A stretch of 32,486 nt of DNA from Promineifilum sp. (GTDB lineage Bacteria; Chloroflexota; Anaerolineae; Promineifilales; Promineifilaceae). Below, one piece after another: positions 24,413 to 31,688 of this stretch (position 1 is its first letter; every line of letters starts with the position of its first letter). Position numbers and translations under genes: made by a program. Location of the stretch: assembly GCA_019695075.1 (NCBI GenBank), contig JAIBAS010000502.1, positions 1-32,486 of the forward strand, read 5' to 3'. The notes beneath the pieces are model-generated. The model was given only the letters and a program-made list of their open reading frames with translations. It was not told the origin of the DNA and did not search any database.

Positions 24413-26152
24413 TCAGCCAAGCAAGTAGCCCAACGCCTTAAGTCGTTTGCGAAACCTTTGGAGGTTTGAGGACGACACCAGCACCGTCGTACTGTCCAAT
24501 GGCCGGCATAGTCTCGACAAGGTCGTATCATGTTCAATGACAGTGAGGGCACGCGGCTCCTTCAACTGAATCATGATAGCCGTTTTCCCCTCAGTGAAGA
24601 CGCCAACGTTCCGCTTCAGCTGCGCCAACCAGTCAATGACCGTCTGGGGTAACAGGCCATGATGGTGTTTCGTCAAGAAACCGGCCAGAAGCTCGAACTC
24701 TTGACCAGACTCCACGGCCGTCAATAACTTCTCTACGCTCAACAGGTATACCTTATCTTCTATCGGATCCGCCATCACCTCCAATTGTAGTTGTTCATTT
24801 GGCAATAGATCCGTGAGAACATGCAGTTGTAACCCTTCGTCAATCACAAACAAGTCCCGCTGCGGCAGGAGCGTCGGGATATACTCGTCCGCCTGCCCTA
24901 ACAAGAACTCTCCCCAGTTATTGATACGGAAGTAGAGTAAGCCATCGTGTAAGCTGTATGCGCTATCGATGTACATAACAGAGACAGAGGCGCCCACGAA
25001 ACTGGCATCCTCCGACACGTAGGCGATATCCACCGCGCCGATTGTCGCCAGATACTCCATGATGACAGCATTAATGTATAGCCCGCGGACAATTAGCCAG
25101 TAATCTTCAGTGCCCATATACCCGTAGTCCTTATATGGCCCGGCGTACAGGTTACTCCACTGAGTTGCTTCCACGTCGAAGTCGAAATGCCAGATCTTGA
25201 TCGCCCGGTAGAAATCATGGATGTCAATCCAGGTATGCGTAGGACACCAGGAAAGCGCCTCGATGATCTTCTCACGGCGGGAAGCGGGCAGCGTTAGGGA
25301 AGTACCGCGTGCATTCAGCCCATGAAGCTGGTCAATACGGGTCAGTTCATCAAATGTGCTCTGTTCCGCCCATCTTTCGAACGCCTCAAGGAACACCGCA
25401 GGGTCTTGTGTGTGCAGGTATTTACGTCCGGCAGGGCTTAACTTGCCGCCATAGGCGACCAGGTTAGCGCCTTGAGTGAACATGTCCAGGCCAAAAGGGC
25501 GTATCACATTACGGCCTGTGATCTTCTCCGGTTCGGGGTGGAAATCACCTGCCACCAGTTGGGTAAGGACCTTATGCACGCTTCCAGCCGTCAGCCGTTT
25601 GTTGTTGGAACCCCACTTCAACGCGCCCTGGTCCACCAACTGTAGAAAGGTGAGCAAGTCAGCCCGTCCCGTTATCTCCGTTTCAGCTAGTTCTACGCTG
25701 TAGATGTCCCGGTCCTGGATAACGGTTCCCGGCAGCACCTCAACGCCCACCAGTTGAAACCGTTCTAGCGGCAAAACCAGGGCCGTCAAGTGGGGTATCA
25801 AGTCGACGGGAATCTGCTCGTTGATCACAAACAGATCGAACAGGACAGGTGTTCGCCGACTGTCGTAAAAGTATCCTATCGGCTGGGAGCGGGGCGGCAG
25901 TGCTCCATATTGAGCGATAAAGGCCTGCGCGTCGAACAGTCCTTCGTTGTGGTAGGCGCTGGAAACAGCTCTCTGAGCCAGAGGTTCAAGCTGCTGCCAG
26001 GTTCTGGACAGCGTCGCCTTATCAAGCATCTGCCGGCATATATAGTCAACGAGATCGGCTTTGCGGGTGAGCCGCTTGCCACCCAACAACTCGAAGTAAC
26101 GCTTGAGCGTCTCGCTCGTCCATTGATGTAATGCTTGCTCCATTGTCAACAT
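24413..26152 (-). CDS. Protein of unknown function in SNF2/SWIM operon, possibly helicase-associated winged-helix type
   Basis: A 579-residue soluble protein I do not firmly recognise. Its first ~45 residues (LKRYFELLGGKRLTRKADLVDYI) look like a SAP-like helical DNA-binding motif. The middle has winged-helix-like stretches (LTFLQLVDQGALKWGSNNKRLT; LIVRGLYINAVIMEYLATIGAVDIAYV). The overall look recalls the helicase-associated C-terminal family found near XPB/SNF2 helicases; this is a family resemblance judged by eye. There is no Walker motif or nuclease motif. Its start ATG (26152) overlaps the stop of the SWIM gene by 7 bases; ATG 26143 is an alternative. Both imply tight coupling, so it is probably a partner of the SNF2 and SWIM proteins. 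Codon use is visibly less GC-rich than in most of the window. Confidence 0.7.
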   Translation of the reverse strand: MLTMEQALHQWTSETLKRYFELLGGKRLTRKADLVDYICRQMLDKATLSRTWQQLEPLAQRAVSSAYHNEGLFDAQAFIAQYGALPPRSQPIGYFYDSRRTPVLFDLFVINEQIPVDLIPHLTALVLPLERFQLVGVEVLPGTVIQDRDIYSVELAETEITGRADLLTFLQLVDQGALKWGSNNKRLTAGSVHKVLTQLVAGDFHPEPEKITGRNVIRPFGLDMFTQGANLVAYGGKLSPAGRKYLHTQDPAVFLEAFERWAEQSTFDELTRIDQLHGLNARGTSLTLPASRREKIIEALSWCPTHTWIDIHDFYRAIKIWHFDFDVEATQWSNLYAGPYKDYGYMGTEDYWLIVRGLYINAVIMEYLATIGAVDIAYVSEDASFVGASVSVMYIDSAYSLHDGLLYFRINNWGEFLLGQADEYIPTLLPQRDLFVIDEGLQLHVLTDLLPNEQLQLEVMADPIEDKVYLLSVEKLLTAVESGQEFELLAGFLTKHHHGLLPQTVIDWLAQLKRNVGVFTEGKTAIMIQLKEPRALTVIEHDTTLSRLCRPLDSTTVLVSSSNLQRFRKRLKALGYLLG

Positions 26153-27006
26153 TCTGATCCACTCCCCTCATTCCCCATGGAGTAAGCGATTCGCATGGCC
26201 GTGGCCGAGGCTAAATCGTACGCCTCTGCCAGCCAAAGACGAGCGTCCGGCATGAAGTCCGGATCACCCAGCCGCTCCAACAGGGGATATGGCTCTTCCG
26301 GTGTGGCGATGTGCACCACAAACCCCTCAAGTTCCGGGCCGGATTGCCAGAAATCGGCCAAAGATTCATTGAGTGAGGGGGCGCGCATATAGTCGGAGAC
26401 GAGGGCAGCATCCTTGTGATCCTTCGTCGCGCCCAGAGCCGCCACGATCTCCTCTTGTGTTTTCCCCCGCAGTCGGAACAGTAAAAATGGATCCTCGTCA
26501 AACCGTTGCGCCAGAATGTAATGAACCGCTGCTAGATGTTTGCAGACATCGGCCCAATCAGGGCAGTTGCATTCTTGTTTAAGCTCTTCAGTACCCGGGA
26601 ACAGATTCAATTTCACTGATTGGAAAGCTTCTTCTATGTCCGGCGGCATTTGCCCGGCGAGCAACTGAGCGACGAAGTATGGCCGGTCGGCCAACGCTAC
26701 CATTACCTTCTTCCATGCCGTCTCCGCAAGCGGTATTATACGGATGGTCACTTTATAAGGTGCGCGTCGAGAACCTTGTACCTTGGCCTTAATCTCACCC
26801 TTACTCTCTTCGAGCGCCAGTACTTGCCCTTTGCGAGCATAACTGCGCCCACGCTGCAAACGGCCGCGATCCATTACCTGCTCCATTGCCTCAATCCACC
26901 GGCTGGCCCACCAGTTCTTCACAAACTCCCCCTGTTTGCTCCTGGCTTTGATGCCCTCATTGGTCTCAACCGGTCTGGTCGGTTTAGAATTGTGGTACCA
27001 ACTCAT
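26146..27006 (-). CDS. SWIM zinc-finger protein
   Basis: A 286-residue protein with a SWIM zinc-binding motif CxC...CxH at Cys146, Cys148, Cys155 and His157 (ECNCPDWADVCKH). SWIM domains bind DNA or proteins and are often found fused to or next to SNF2 ATPases, as with the ywqA-ywqB pair of Bacillus subtilis. I chose the ATG at 27006 because a perfect AGGAGG lies 6-7 bases upstream and the protein then starts MSWYHNSKPTRP. The frame is open 33 codons further, but those run into the SNF2 gene end. It lies 38 bases after the SNF2 stop, and its own stop overlaps the next start. The N-terminal half (NWWASRWIEAME, RGRSYARKG) is the usual lead-in of bacterial SWIM proteins. Confidence 0.88.
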   Translation of the reverse strand: MSWYHNSKPTRPVETNEGIKARSKQGEFVKNWWASRWIEAMEQVMDRGRLQRGRSYARKGQVLALEESKGEIKAKVQGSRRAPYKVTIRIIPLAETAWKKVMVALADRPYFVAQLLAGQMPPDIEEAFQSVKLNLFPGTEELKQECNCPDWADVCKHLAAVHYILAQRFDEDPFLLFRLRGKTQEEIVAALGATKDHKDAALVSDYMRAPSLNESLADFWQSGPELEGFVVHIATPEEPYPLLERLGDPDFMPDARLWLAEAYDLASATAMRIAYSMGNEGSGSEC

Positions 27007-27044
27007 GGTATCCTCCTGAATGGGTGGTCGGGCAATTGCCGGTA

Positions 27045-30000
27045 CTAATCGCGCCGCAGGCTCACCATCTGTCGCAGAGAGGCGGTGCTCATCTCGGTCA
27101 GCCAATTTTCCCCACTACCGATAATACTCTCGGCCAGTGCTTTCTTATCTTCAATCATGGCGTCAATGCGCTCTTCCAATGTACCCAGACAGACAAATTT
27201 GTGTACCAGCACGTTCTTTGTCTGGCCGATGCGGAAGGCGCGGTCGGTGGCCTGGTTCTCGACGGCCGGATTCCACCAGCGGTCGAAGTGAAAGACGTGG
27301 TTCGCTCCGGTCAGGTTCAGTCCGGTGCCGCCCGCCTTGAGCGAGAGCAAAAAGATTGGCGGCCCGTCCGGCTGTTGGAAATGCGCCACCATCGCCGCCC
27401 GCTTTTTGGGTGGGACAGCGCCATGCAAATAGAGGGTGGGCACACCAAACCGCTCATGAATAAAGCTTTGTAGCAGCTCGGCCATTTCAGTAAATTGGCT
27501 AAAGACGAGCACCCTATCGCCTTCGGCCAGAATCTCATCTAACAGGTCACTGAATCGCTCTAATTTACCGGAACGGTTAAGGTCTTCGCCCGGCCTATAG
27601 GCCTTCGTCTCGTGCAAGTAGTGGGCCGGGTGGTTGCATACCTGCTTCAGCTGCATGAGCATGCTCAGCACCAGCCCCTTGCGAGCGATACCGCCTTCAT
27701 CCTGCGACTCGATGGCGGCCAAGGCGTCGCGTACGACGGCCTCATATAGCGTCGCCTGCTCTTCGCTGAGCTGGCAGTACACCTTCACCTCTTGCTTATC
27801 CGGCAAGTCTTGAATGACGGTGGGGTCGGTTTTCACACGGCGCAGCAGAAACGGCCGTGTCATATGTCTGAGCTTTTGTGCGGCATCCTTATCCCCATAT
27901 TTTTCAATGGGCAGGATAAAATCTTGCCGGAACTTTTTTTGCCCGCCCAAATAGCCGGGGTTTAAAAAGTGCATAATCGACCATAGTTCTGAGAGGCGGT
28001 TTTCTACCGGCGTCCCCGTTAACGCCATCCGGAAGTCCGCGGTTAGTTTGCGGATGGTTTGCGCCTGTTTTGTGGTGGCGTTTTTGATGTTTTGCGCCTC
28101 GTCGAGAATCACGCCAAACCACTCGATTTGCTTAAGCGTCTCGCCATCTCGCCGCACCAGGGCATAACTGGTAAGCAGCACGTCGCAGGCTTTGGCCGCC
28201 TCAATTAGAGCCGCTTCGCGCAGCCGATCTCCGCCCTGATGGACCAGCGTTTGCAGGCCGGGTGCGAACTTTTGCTTTTCCAACTCCCAGTTGGTCACTA
28301 CGGAGGTTGGGCAGATGAGCAGAATAGGGGCCGGCAAGCAGCCCATCTCTTCCTTAAGTTGCTGGATCATGGTCAAGGCCTGGATGGTCTTGCCTAACCC
28401 CATGTCATCGGCGAGGATCACCCCTAAACCCCATCGACTGGCGAAGTAAAGCCAGGAATAGCCGTACTGCTGGTAAGGTCTTAACACCCCCCGCACACCG
28501 GCCGGGGTGGACAACAACTCCAGCTTCTCATCGCCTTGTAGCCGGTTCAGCCAGCTTTGCAACCAACTATCAAACTCTACACCATCTACCGACAGGCCAT
28601 CGCGCTGTGTCTCGCCGCCCAGCCCCAATTGCATGGCTTCAGGGAGCGAGAGAGCGCCCTCAAAATCCTGCTTTCGCCAGAATTTCATGGCGGCCTCGAT
28701 TTGCTCGGCGTCGAGTTGCACCCATTGGCCGCGAATCTGCACCAATGGCGATTTCAGGGCAACCAGAGCATCAAATTCTTCGTGACTCAGTTCGGTATCG
28801 CCCAACGAAAGCTGCCAGCGATAATTGACCAGATTCTCCAGGTTCATGTGACCACGGGAAAACTGCCCGGTCAATTTCGACGTGCTGCTCAATTTCAGGC
28901 GCACACCCAGGCGCGTGCCCGGCTTGTTCCACCACGGTGGAACAAGCAAGCCAAAGCCGGCACGTGTCAAATGCGGCGCGCATTGCCGCAAAAAAACGTA
29001 CGCTTCGTCTGTAGTCAGTGCAGCGCCGGTAGGGGCGCGCTGCTGTAGGCTGCGTTGGATTGGCTGGAAGAAACGGGCCGCGTACCCTAAACCGGTGAGT
29101 AGGCGTTCCTGCGGCTGCTCAAAATAGCGATTGAGCGATTGCAGGATACTCTCCTTGGTTTTCCACACTTCCGCGGCCGGCACCAGCAGGCTGGCATCAT
29201 CCCGTGCTTGCAAGAAGTAATTTAACTGCCAGCTGGTTTCGCTTTTTCCCGTCCGAGTATCCTCTTGCTGGGCCGGCACTTCCAGCCTCAGGGCGACGCG
29301 GTACTGTTTGTTGCCGGCAACGGTGAGCGTCCGTTCCCAGGCGCGAAAGCTGCTCGCCAAGTGCTGCATCTGCCCGGCGCTGGCCTGGACGGTGGCGTCA
29401 ACGGTAAACAACGCTCGCAACCAGGCCGCCGCGGGATCGTTGCCGGCAGGCAAAGAAGGTGCTTGCCTGGCTACCCAATGGCGCATGGCCGCGTCCGTCA
29501 GATGGTTCAAAAAGCCATCCAGACTAGCCTGAGGCGAGATGGTTTCGGCTGGGGTGACGGCGTCGGCGCGACAGATGGGCGGCATGGCCGCCGCCAACTG
29601 GGCGACCCGGCGCGCTTCATCTTCTCCATCCAGCAGCGGCCGCCAGCGAGATTCGAACCTCAATGTCCTCTGGTCGGGCACTTGAACCAGCGTCGGACGA
29701 ACCAACTGCCGGGCGAGTAGTTCCAGAGCAAAGGAGAAGGCAGTTTGCCAATAGTGGGCGTCGGCGCCTAAACGCCGCAGCGGCGGCAAATCATTTTGGT
29801 GCAAATAGGTCAACAACGACAGTGTTTGGAGTGCGTCCAGAGCCAGACCGGTAATCTCCCATTGGCATAGAGCAGGCGACTCGTCAGCCGCGTCCATCAT
29901 CTGCCCCAGCTCAGGCGGCAGCAAAGGGCCAAAGCGATTTGTGGGCAGCCAGAGAACCAGGGACTCAACCGGCAACTCGTTTGGCAGTCCCACTGCGGCG

Positions 30001-30170
30001 ATGAACCGGCGTAGTGTCTGTGGATTGGCGATACGCGGGTGAGGTTGCGTTTTCTTCTTGCGTTTATGGCCTATAGACTGGTCGACCATAGCCGATTCCG
30101 CCCAAATGAACGAACGGCCATGCAGTTCCTGTTGAACCGGCGTCAGCCAGTGCAGATGCAGAAGTTGCAT
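27045..30170 (-). CDS. SNF2-family DEAD/DEAH-like helicase/ATPase
   Basis: A 1041-residue SWI2/SNF2 ATPase. Residues 1-~555 are an N-terminal region typical of the bacterial long form, with a conserved module near 440-550 (HMNLENLVNYRWQLSLGD). The motor follows: Walker A ADDMGLGKT (Lys594), Walker B DEAQ 690-693, TGTPVENR near 718, then the second lobe with VFSQFTEM, SLKAGGTGLNLT and DRAFRIGQ (976-983). DEAQ in place of DEAH is normal for this group. Such proteins translocate on double-stranded DNA and remodel bound proteins. It is first in a three-gene operon with a SWIM protein and an unknown partner. AGGAA precedes the ATG. Adjacency to tRNA-Asp and lower GC in the operon hint at acquisition, but no integrase or duplicated tRNA end is visible. 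Confidence 0.93.
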   Translation of the reverse strand: MQLLHLHWLTPVQQELHGRSFIWAESAMVDQSIGHKRKKKTQPHPRIANPQTLRRFIAAVGLPNELPVESLVLWLPTNRFGPLLPPELGQMMDAADESPALCQWEITGLALDALQTLSLLTYLHQNDLPPLRRLGADAHYWQTAFSFALELLARQLVRPTLVQVPDQRTLRFESRWRPLLDGEDEARRVAQLAAAMPPICRADAVTPAETISPQASLDGFLNHLTDAAMRHWVARQAPSLPAGNDPAAAWLRALFTVDATVQASAGQMQHLASSFRAWERTLTVAGNKQYRVALRLEVPAQQEDTRTGKSETSWQLNYFLQARDDASLLVPAAEVWKTKESILQSLNRYFEQPQERLLTGLGYAARFFQPIQRSLQQRAPTGAALTTDEAYVFLRQCAPHLTRAGFGLLVPPWWNKPGTRLGVRLKLSSTSKLTGQFSRGHMNLENLVNYRWQLSLGDTELSHEEFDALVALKSPLVQIRGQWVQLDAEQIEAAMKFWRKQDFEGALSLPEAMQLGLGGETQRDGLSVDGVEFDSWLQSWLNRLQGDEKLELLSTPAGVRGVLRPYQQYGYSWLYFASRWGLGVILADDMGLGKTIQALTMIQQLKEEMGCLPAPILLICPTSVVTNWELEKQKFAPGLQTLVHQGGDRLREAALIEAAKACDVLLTSYALVRRDGETLKQIEWFGVILDEAQNIKNATTKQAQTIRKLTADFRMALTGTPVENRLSELWSIMHFLNPGYLGGQKKFRQDFILPIEKYGDKDAAQKLRHMTRPFLLRRVKTDPTVIQDLPDKQEVKVYCQLSEEQATLYEAVVRDALAAIESQDEGGIARKGLVLSMLMQLKQVCNHPAHYLHETKAYRPGEDLNRSGKLERFSDLLDEILAEGDRVLVFSQFTEMAELLQSFIHERFGVPTLYLHGAVPPKKRAAMVAHFQQPDGPPIFLLSLKAGGTGLNLTGANHVFHFDRWWNPAVENQATDRAFRIGQTKNVLVHKFVCLGTLEERIDAMIEDKKALAESIIGSGENWLTEMSTASLRQMVSLRRD

Positions 30171-30222
30171 ACGGGTTCCTGTCGGGACACCATGCGAGCC
30201 AACCGTGGTGATCTGAGACTAT

Positions 30223-30252
30223 AGGATACACCTTCCAAGGGGCAATCAACAA
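30223..30252 (-). promoter_or_regulatory. Possible promoter of the SNF2 operon
   Basis: On the minus strand TTGTTG (30247-30252) and TATCCT (30223-30228) lie 18 bases apart, about 52 bases upstream of the SNF2 start codon. Both hexamers depart from consensus, so this is tentative. Confidence 0.35.
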
Positions 30253-30284
30253 CCGCTAGTTGCTTTGGTGTTCCCCGGGCCAAC

Positions 30285-30313
30285 AAAAAAGACCTCGCCA
30301 GTGGAGGTCTTTT
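30285..30313 (-). terminator. Rho-independent terminator after tRNA-Asp
   Basis: AAAAGACCTC (30287-30296) and GAGGTCTTTT (30304-30313) form a perfect 10-bp stem with a 7-base loop. Read on the minus strand it ends in a run of six T, 24 bases beyond the 3' end of tRNA-Asp. The T-run on the plus strand is shorter. Confidence 0.85.
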
Positions 30314-30336
30314 GTGTCCGATCGTTGTTCGGTGGA

Positions 30337-30409
30337 CGGGAGCGACGGGGATCGAACCCGCGATCTTCGGCTTGACAGGCCGACGTGTTAACCGCTACAC
30401 CACGCCCCC
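30337..30409 (-). tRNA. tRNA-Asp (anticodon GTC)
   Basis: The reverse complement of these 73 bases folds as a complete cloverleaf. The acceptor stem is GGGGGCG/CGCTCCC with one G-U pair and discriminator G. The D arm is GTGT...ACAC and the anticodon arm is TCGGC-CTGTCAA-GCCGA, giving anticodon GTC. The T arm has loop TTCGATC. CCA is not encoded. A clear terminator follows. It stands alone upstream of the SNF2 operon; I found no duplicated 3' tRNA fragment near 24300 that would mark an integrated element. Confidence 0.95.
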
Positions 30410-30496
30410 TGGTGCAAGTCCGGATACTAACAGAAGTGGCCCGGCGTGTCAATAAAATCGGCCGGGCAATCCACGGTCACGGCAAAGTCGATAGAA

Positions 30497-30607
30497 GCTC
30501 ACGCCAAGGCGCGAAGGGGTAAAAGGCGCAAAGAAGAAACGGCCGATGATCAAGCCTCTTCTTTGCGTCCCTTGCTACCTTTGCTACCTTTGCGGCTTTG
30601 CGTGAGC
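30497..30607. repeat. Long compound inverted repeat (copy B)
   Basis: The ends GCTCACGCCAAGGCGC and GCGGCTTTGCGTGAGC (30592-30607) are imperfect inverted repeats. An inner GGCGCAAAGAAGAA pairs with a CTTCTTTGCG stretch near 30557. The words GCTCACGC, GCAAAGAAGAA and CTTTGCGTGAGC are shared with copy A at 23109-23242, so both belong to one repeat family. Copy B carries an extra short direct repeat, TTGCTACCT twice, in its right arm. Confidence 0.75.
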
Positions 30608-30621
30608 GCTTCTTCCTCGCC

Positions 30622-31485
30622 CTAGGCCGGTATCCAGCTAAGTAATTCGATATTGCGGGCCTCGAATTTGCCGCCGGGGTGACGCGACTCGGCCAGCTCG
30701 AACTGGAAGACGTGGTTGTAGCTGGGCAGTTGCTGCGGGTCGATCTTGTCGGGCAGGTTGGAGTCGTGGAAGTAGGCCGTCTCGTAGGGCGAATCGGGGT
30801 GCTGGGTGTCGGTCAGCCACAGGCGCGGCCCCATGACGCGCAGGAAGCGCATGAAGCCGTAGTTTGTGCCGTAGCTGAGCTTGTGGAAGTAGCACGTGCC
30901 GCGCACGATGGAGCCGAACTCACCCCACTCCGGCGCGTCAGTCACCGGCGCGCCGCCGACCATCGTCGGCACCAGGTCGGGGATGACGTAGCCGGACAGA
31001 AAGACGTCGGCCTCGCGCCGCAGGACGGTTGAGGCGTTATCCAGGGCCACGACCTCCACGCGGCAGCCGCGATTCTGCACGGCGGCGACGACGCGGGCAA
31101 AGTCGCCGTCGCCGGTCACCAGCAACACGCGGTCGAGGTTCTCTGATTGCAGCAGCATGTCCACGGCCAGGTCCAGGTCGGCGTCGGCCTTGGCATAGCG
31201 CTTGCCGTTCTCGTCCTCATACCAGTGGACTTCCTTAATGATGACCTTGTAGCCGAAGTCGCGCAGCAGAGCGTAGAAGCGTTGGGTGTTCTTTTCGTAG
31301 ACGGCGTCGGTGCGCGCCCGGTCGGCGTCGAAGCTGACGTAGGCGTTGAGGCGGGCCAGTTCGGCGCCGTCGCGGCAGGCGAATTCGCGCAGAACGTCGT
31401 AGCGCATGCGGTAGCCGCCGTTGCGGTACATGTTGGCGGTGTCGACGTAGACGCCGACGCGGGCAGTTGAGTGATTGTCGGGCAT
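30622..31485 (-). CDS. NYN-domain (PIN-like) protein with possible cold-shock-like C-terminus
   Basis: A 287-residue protein. Residues ~8-170 are a NYN/LabA-type PIN-like domain with the acidic residues expected of a metal-dependent RNase: Asp15 (VYVDTANMY), Asp101-Asp105 (KADADLDLAVDML) and Asp126/Asp128 (LVTGDGDFA). Residues ~190-285 may be an OB-fold/cold-shock-like module, with aromatic stretches GTCYFHKLSYGTNYGF, a YFHDSNL segment and an ending GGKFEARNIELL. I chose ATG 31485 because the conserved strand follows closely; the longer frame to 31608 adds 41 residues without similarity to the family. No good ribosome site precedes this ATG, so the start is less certain. It is divergent from a ROK regulator. 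A role in RNA cleavage or binding is inferred from domains only. Confidence 0.85.
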   Translation of the reverse strand: MPDNHSTARVGVYVDTANMYRNGGYRMRYDVLREFACRDGAELARLNAYVSFDADRARTDAVYEKNTQRFYALLRDFGYKVIIKEVHWYEDENGKRYAKADADLDLAVDMLLQSENLDRVLLVTGDGDFARVVAAVQNRGCRVEVVALDNASTVLRREADVFLSGYVIPDLVPTMVGGAPVTDAPEWGEFGSIVRGTCYFHKLSYGTNYGFMRFLRVMGPRLWLTDTQHPDSPYETAYFHDSNLPDKIDPQQLPSYNHVFQFELAESRHPGGKFEARNIELLSWIPA

Positions 31486-31615
31486 AGTATTGGGGGGTAT
31501 GGGTAAGTTAACGAATGGGATGGTACTCGATTGGCGGGCAAGATCGATAGGGTTTTCCCAGGCGGCCCACCGGATGGGGATTATAGCGCAGAGAAGACGG
31601 GAAGGCATGAATGGC

Positions 31616-31644
31616 TTGACATTCCTGAGAGAATCGTCTACACT
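31616..31644 (+). promoter_or_regulatory. Promoter of the ROK regulator gene
   Basis: A perfect -35 TTGACA (31616-31621) and a -10 TACACT (31639-31644) are separated by 17 bases, a near-consensus sigma-70 promoter. The expected start is near 31651, giving a leader of about 38 bases before the ATG at 31689. Confidence 0.8.
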
Positions 31645-31651
31645 TTACTTT

Positions 31652-31670
31652 GTAAGTTCATTTAACTTAC
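31652..31670. promoter_or_regulatory. Dyad operator overlapping the transcription start
   Basis: GTAAGTT-cattt-AACTTAC is a perfect 7-bp inverted repeat with a 5-base spacer, placed right at the predicted transcription start of the ROK gene. A dyad of this size with an A/T-rich centre fits the operators of ROK/NagC/Mlc-type repressors. Autoregulation by the downstream gene product is the simplest reading. Confidence 0.6.
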
Positions 31671-31688
31671 TAATTGTGCGCTCAGACA

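Noticed and set aside
27007-27105. 33-residue N-terminal extension of the SWIM protein
   Set aside because: A perfect AGGAGG precedes the ATG at 27006, and the extension overlaps the end of the SNF2 gene.
24268-30410. Integrated element using tRNA-Asp as attachment site
   Set aside because: No integrase gene and no copy of the tRNA 3' end found by eye near 24268-24412 or elsewhere on the left side.
31486-31608. 41-residue N-terminal extension of the NYN protein
   Set aside because: The extension has no similarity to the family and runs over the upstream regulatory region; ATG 31485 puts the conserved strand near the N-terminus.
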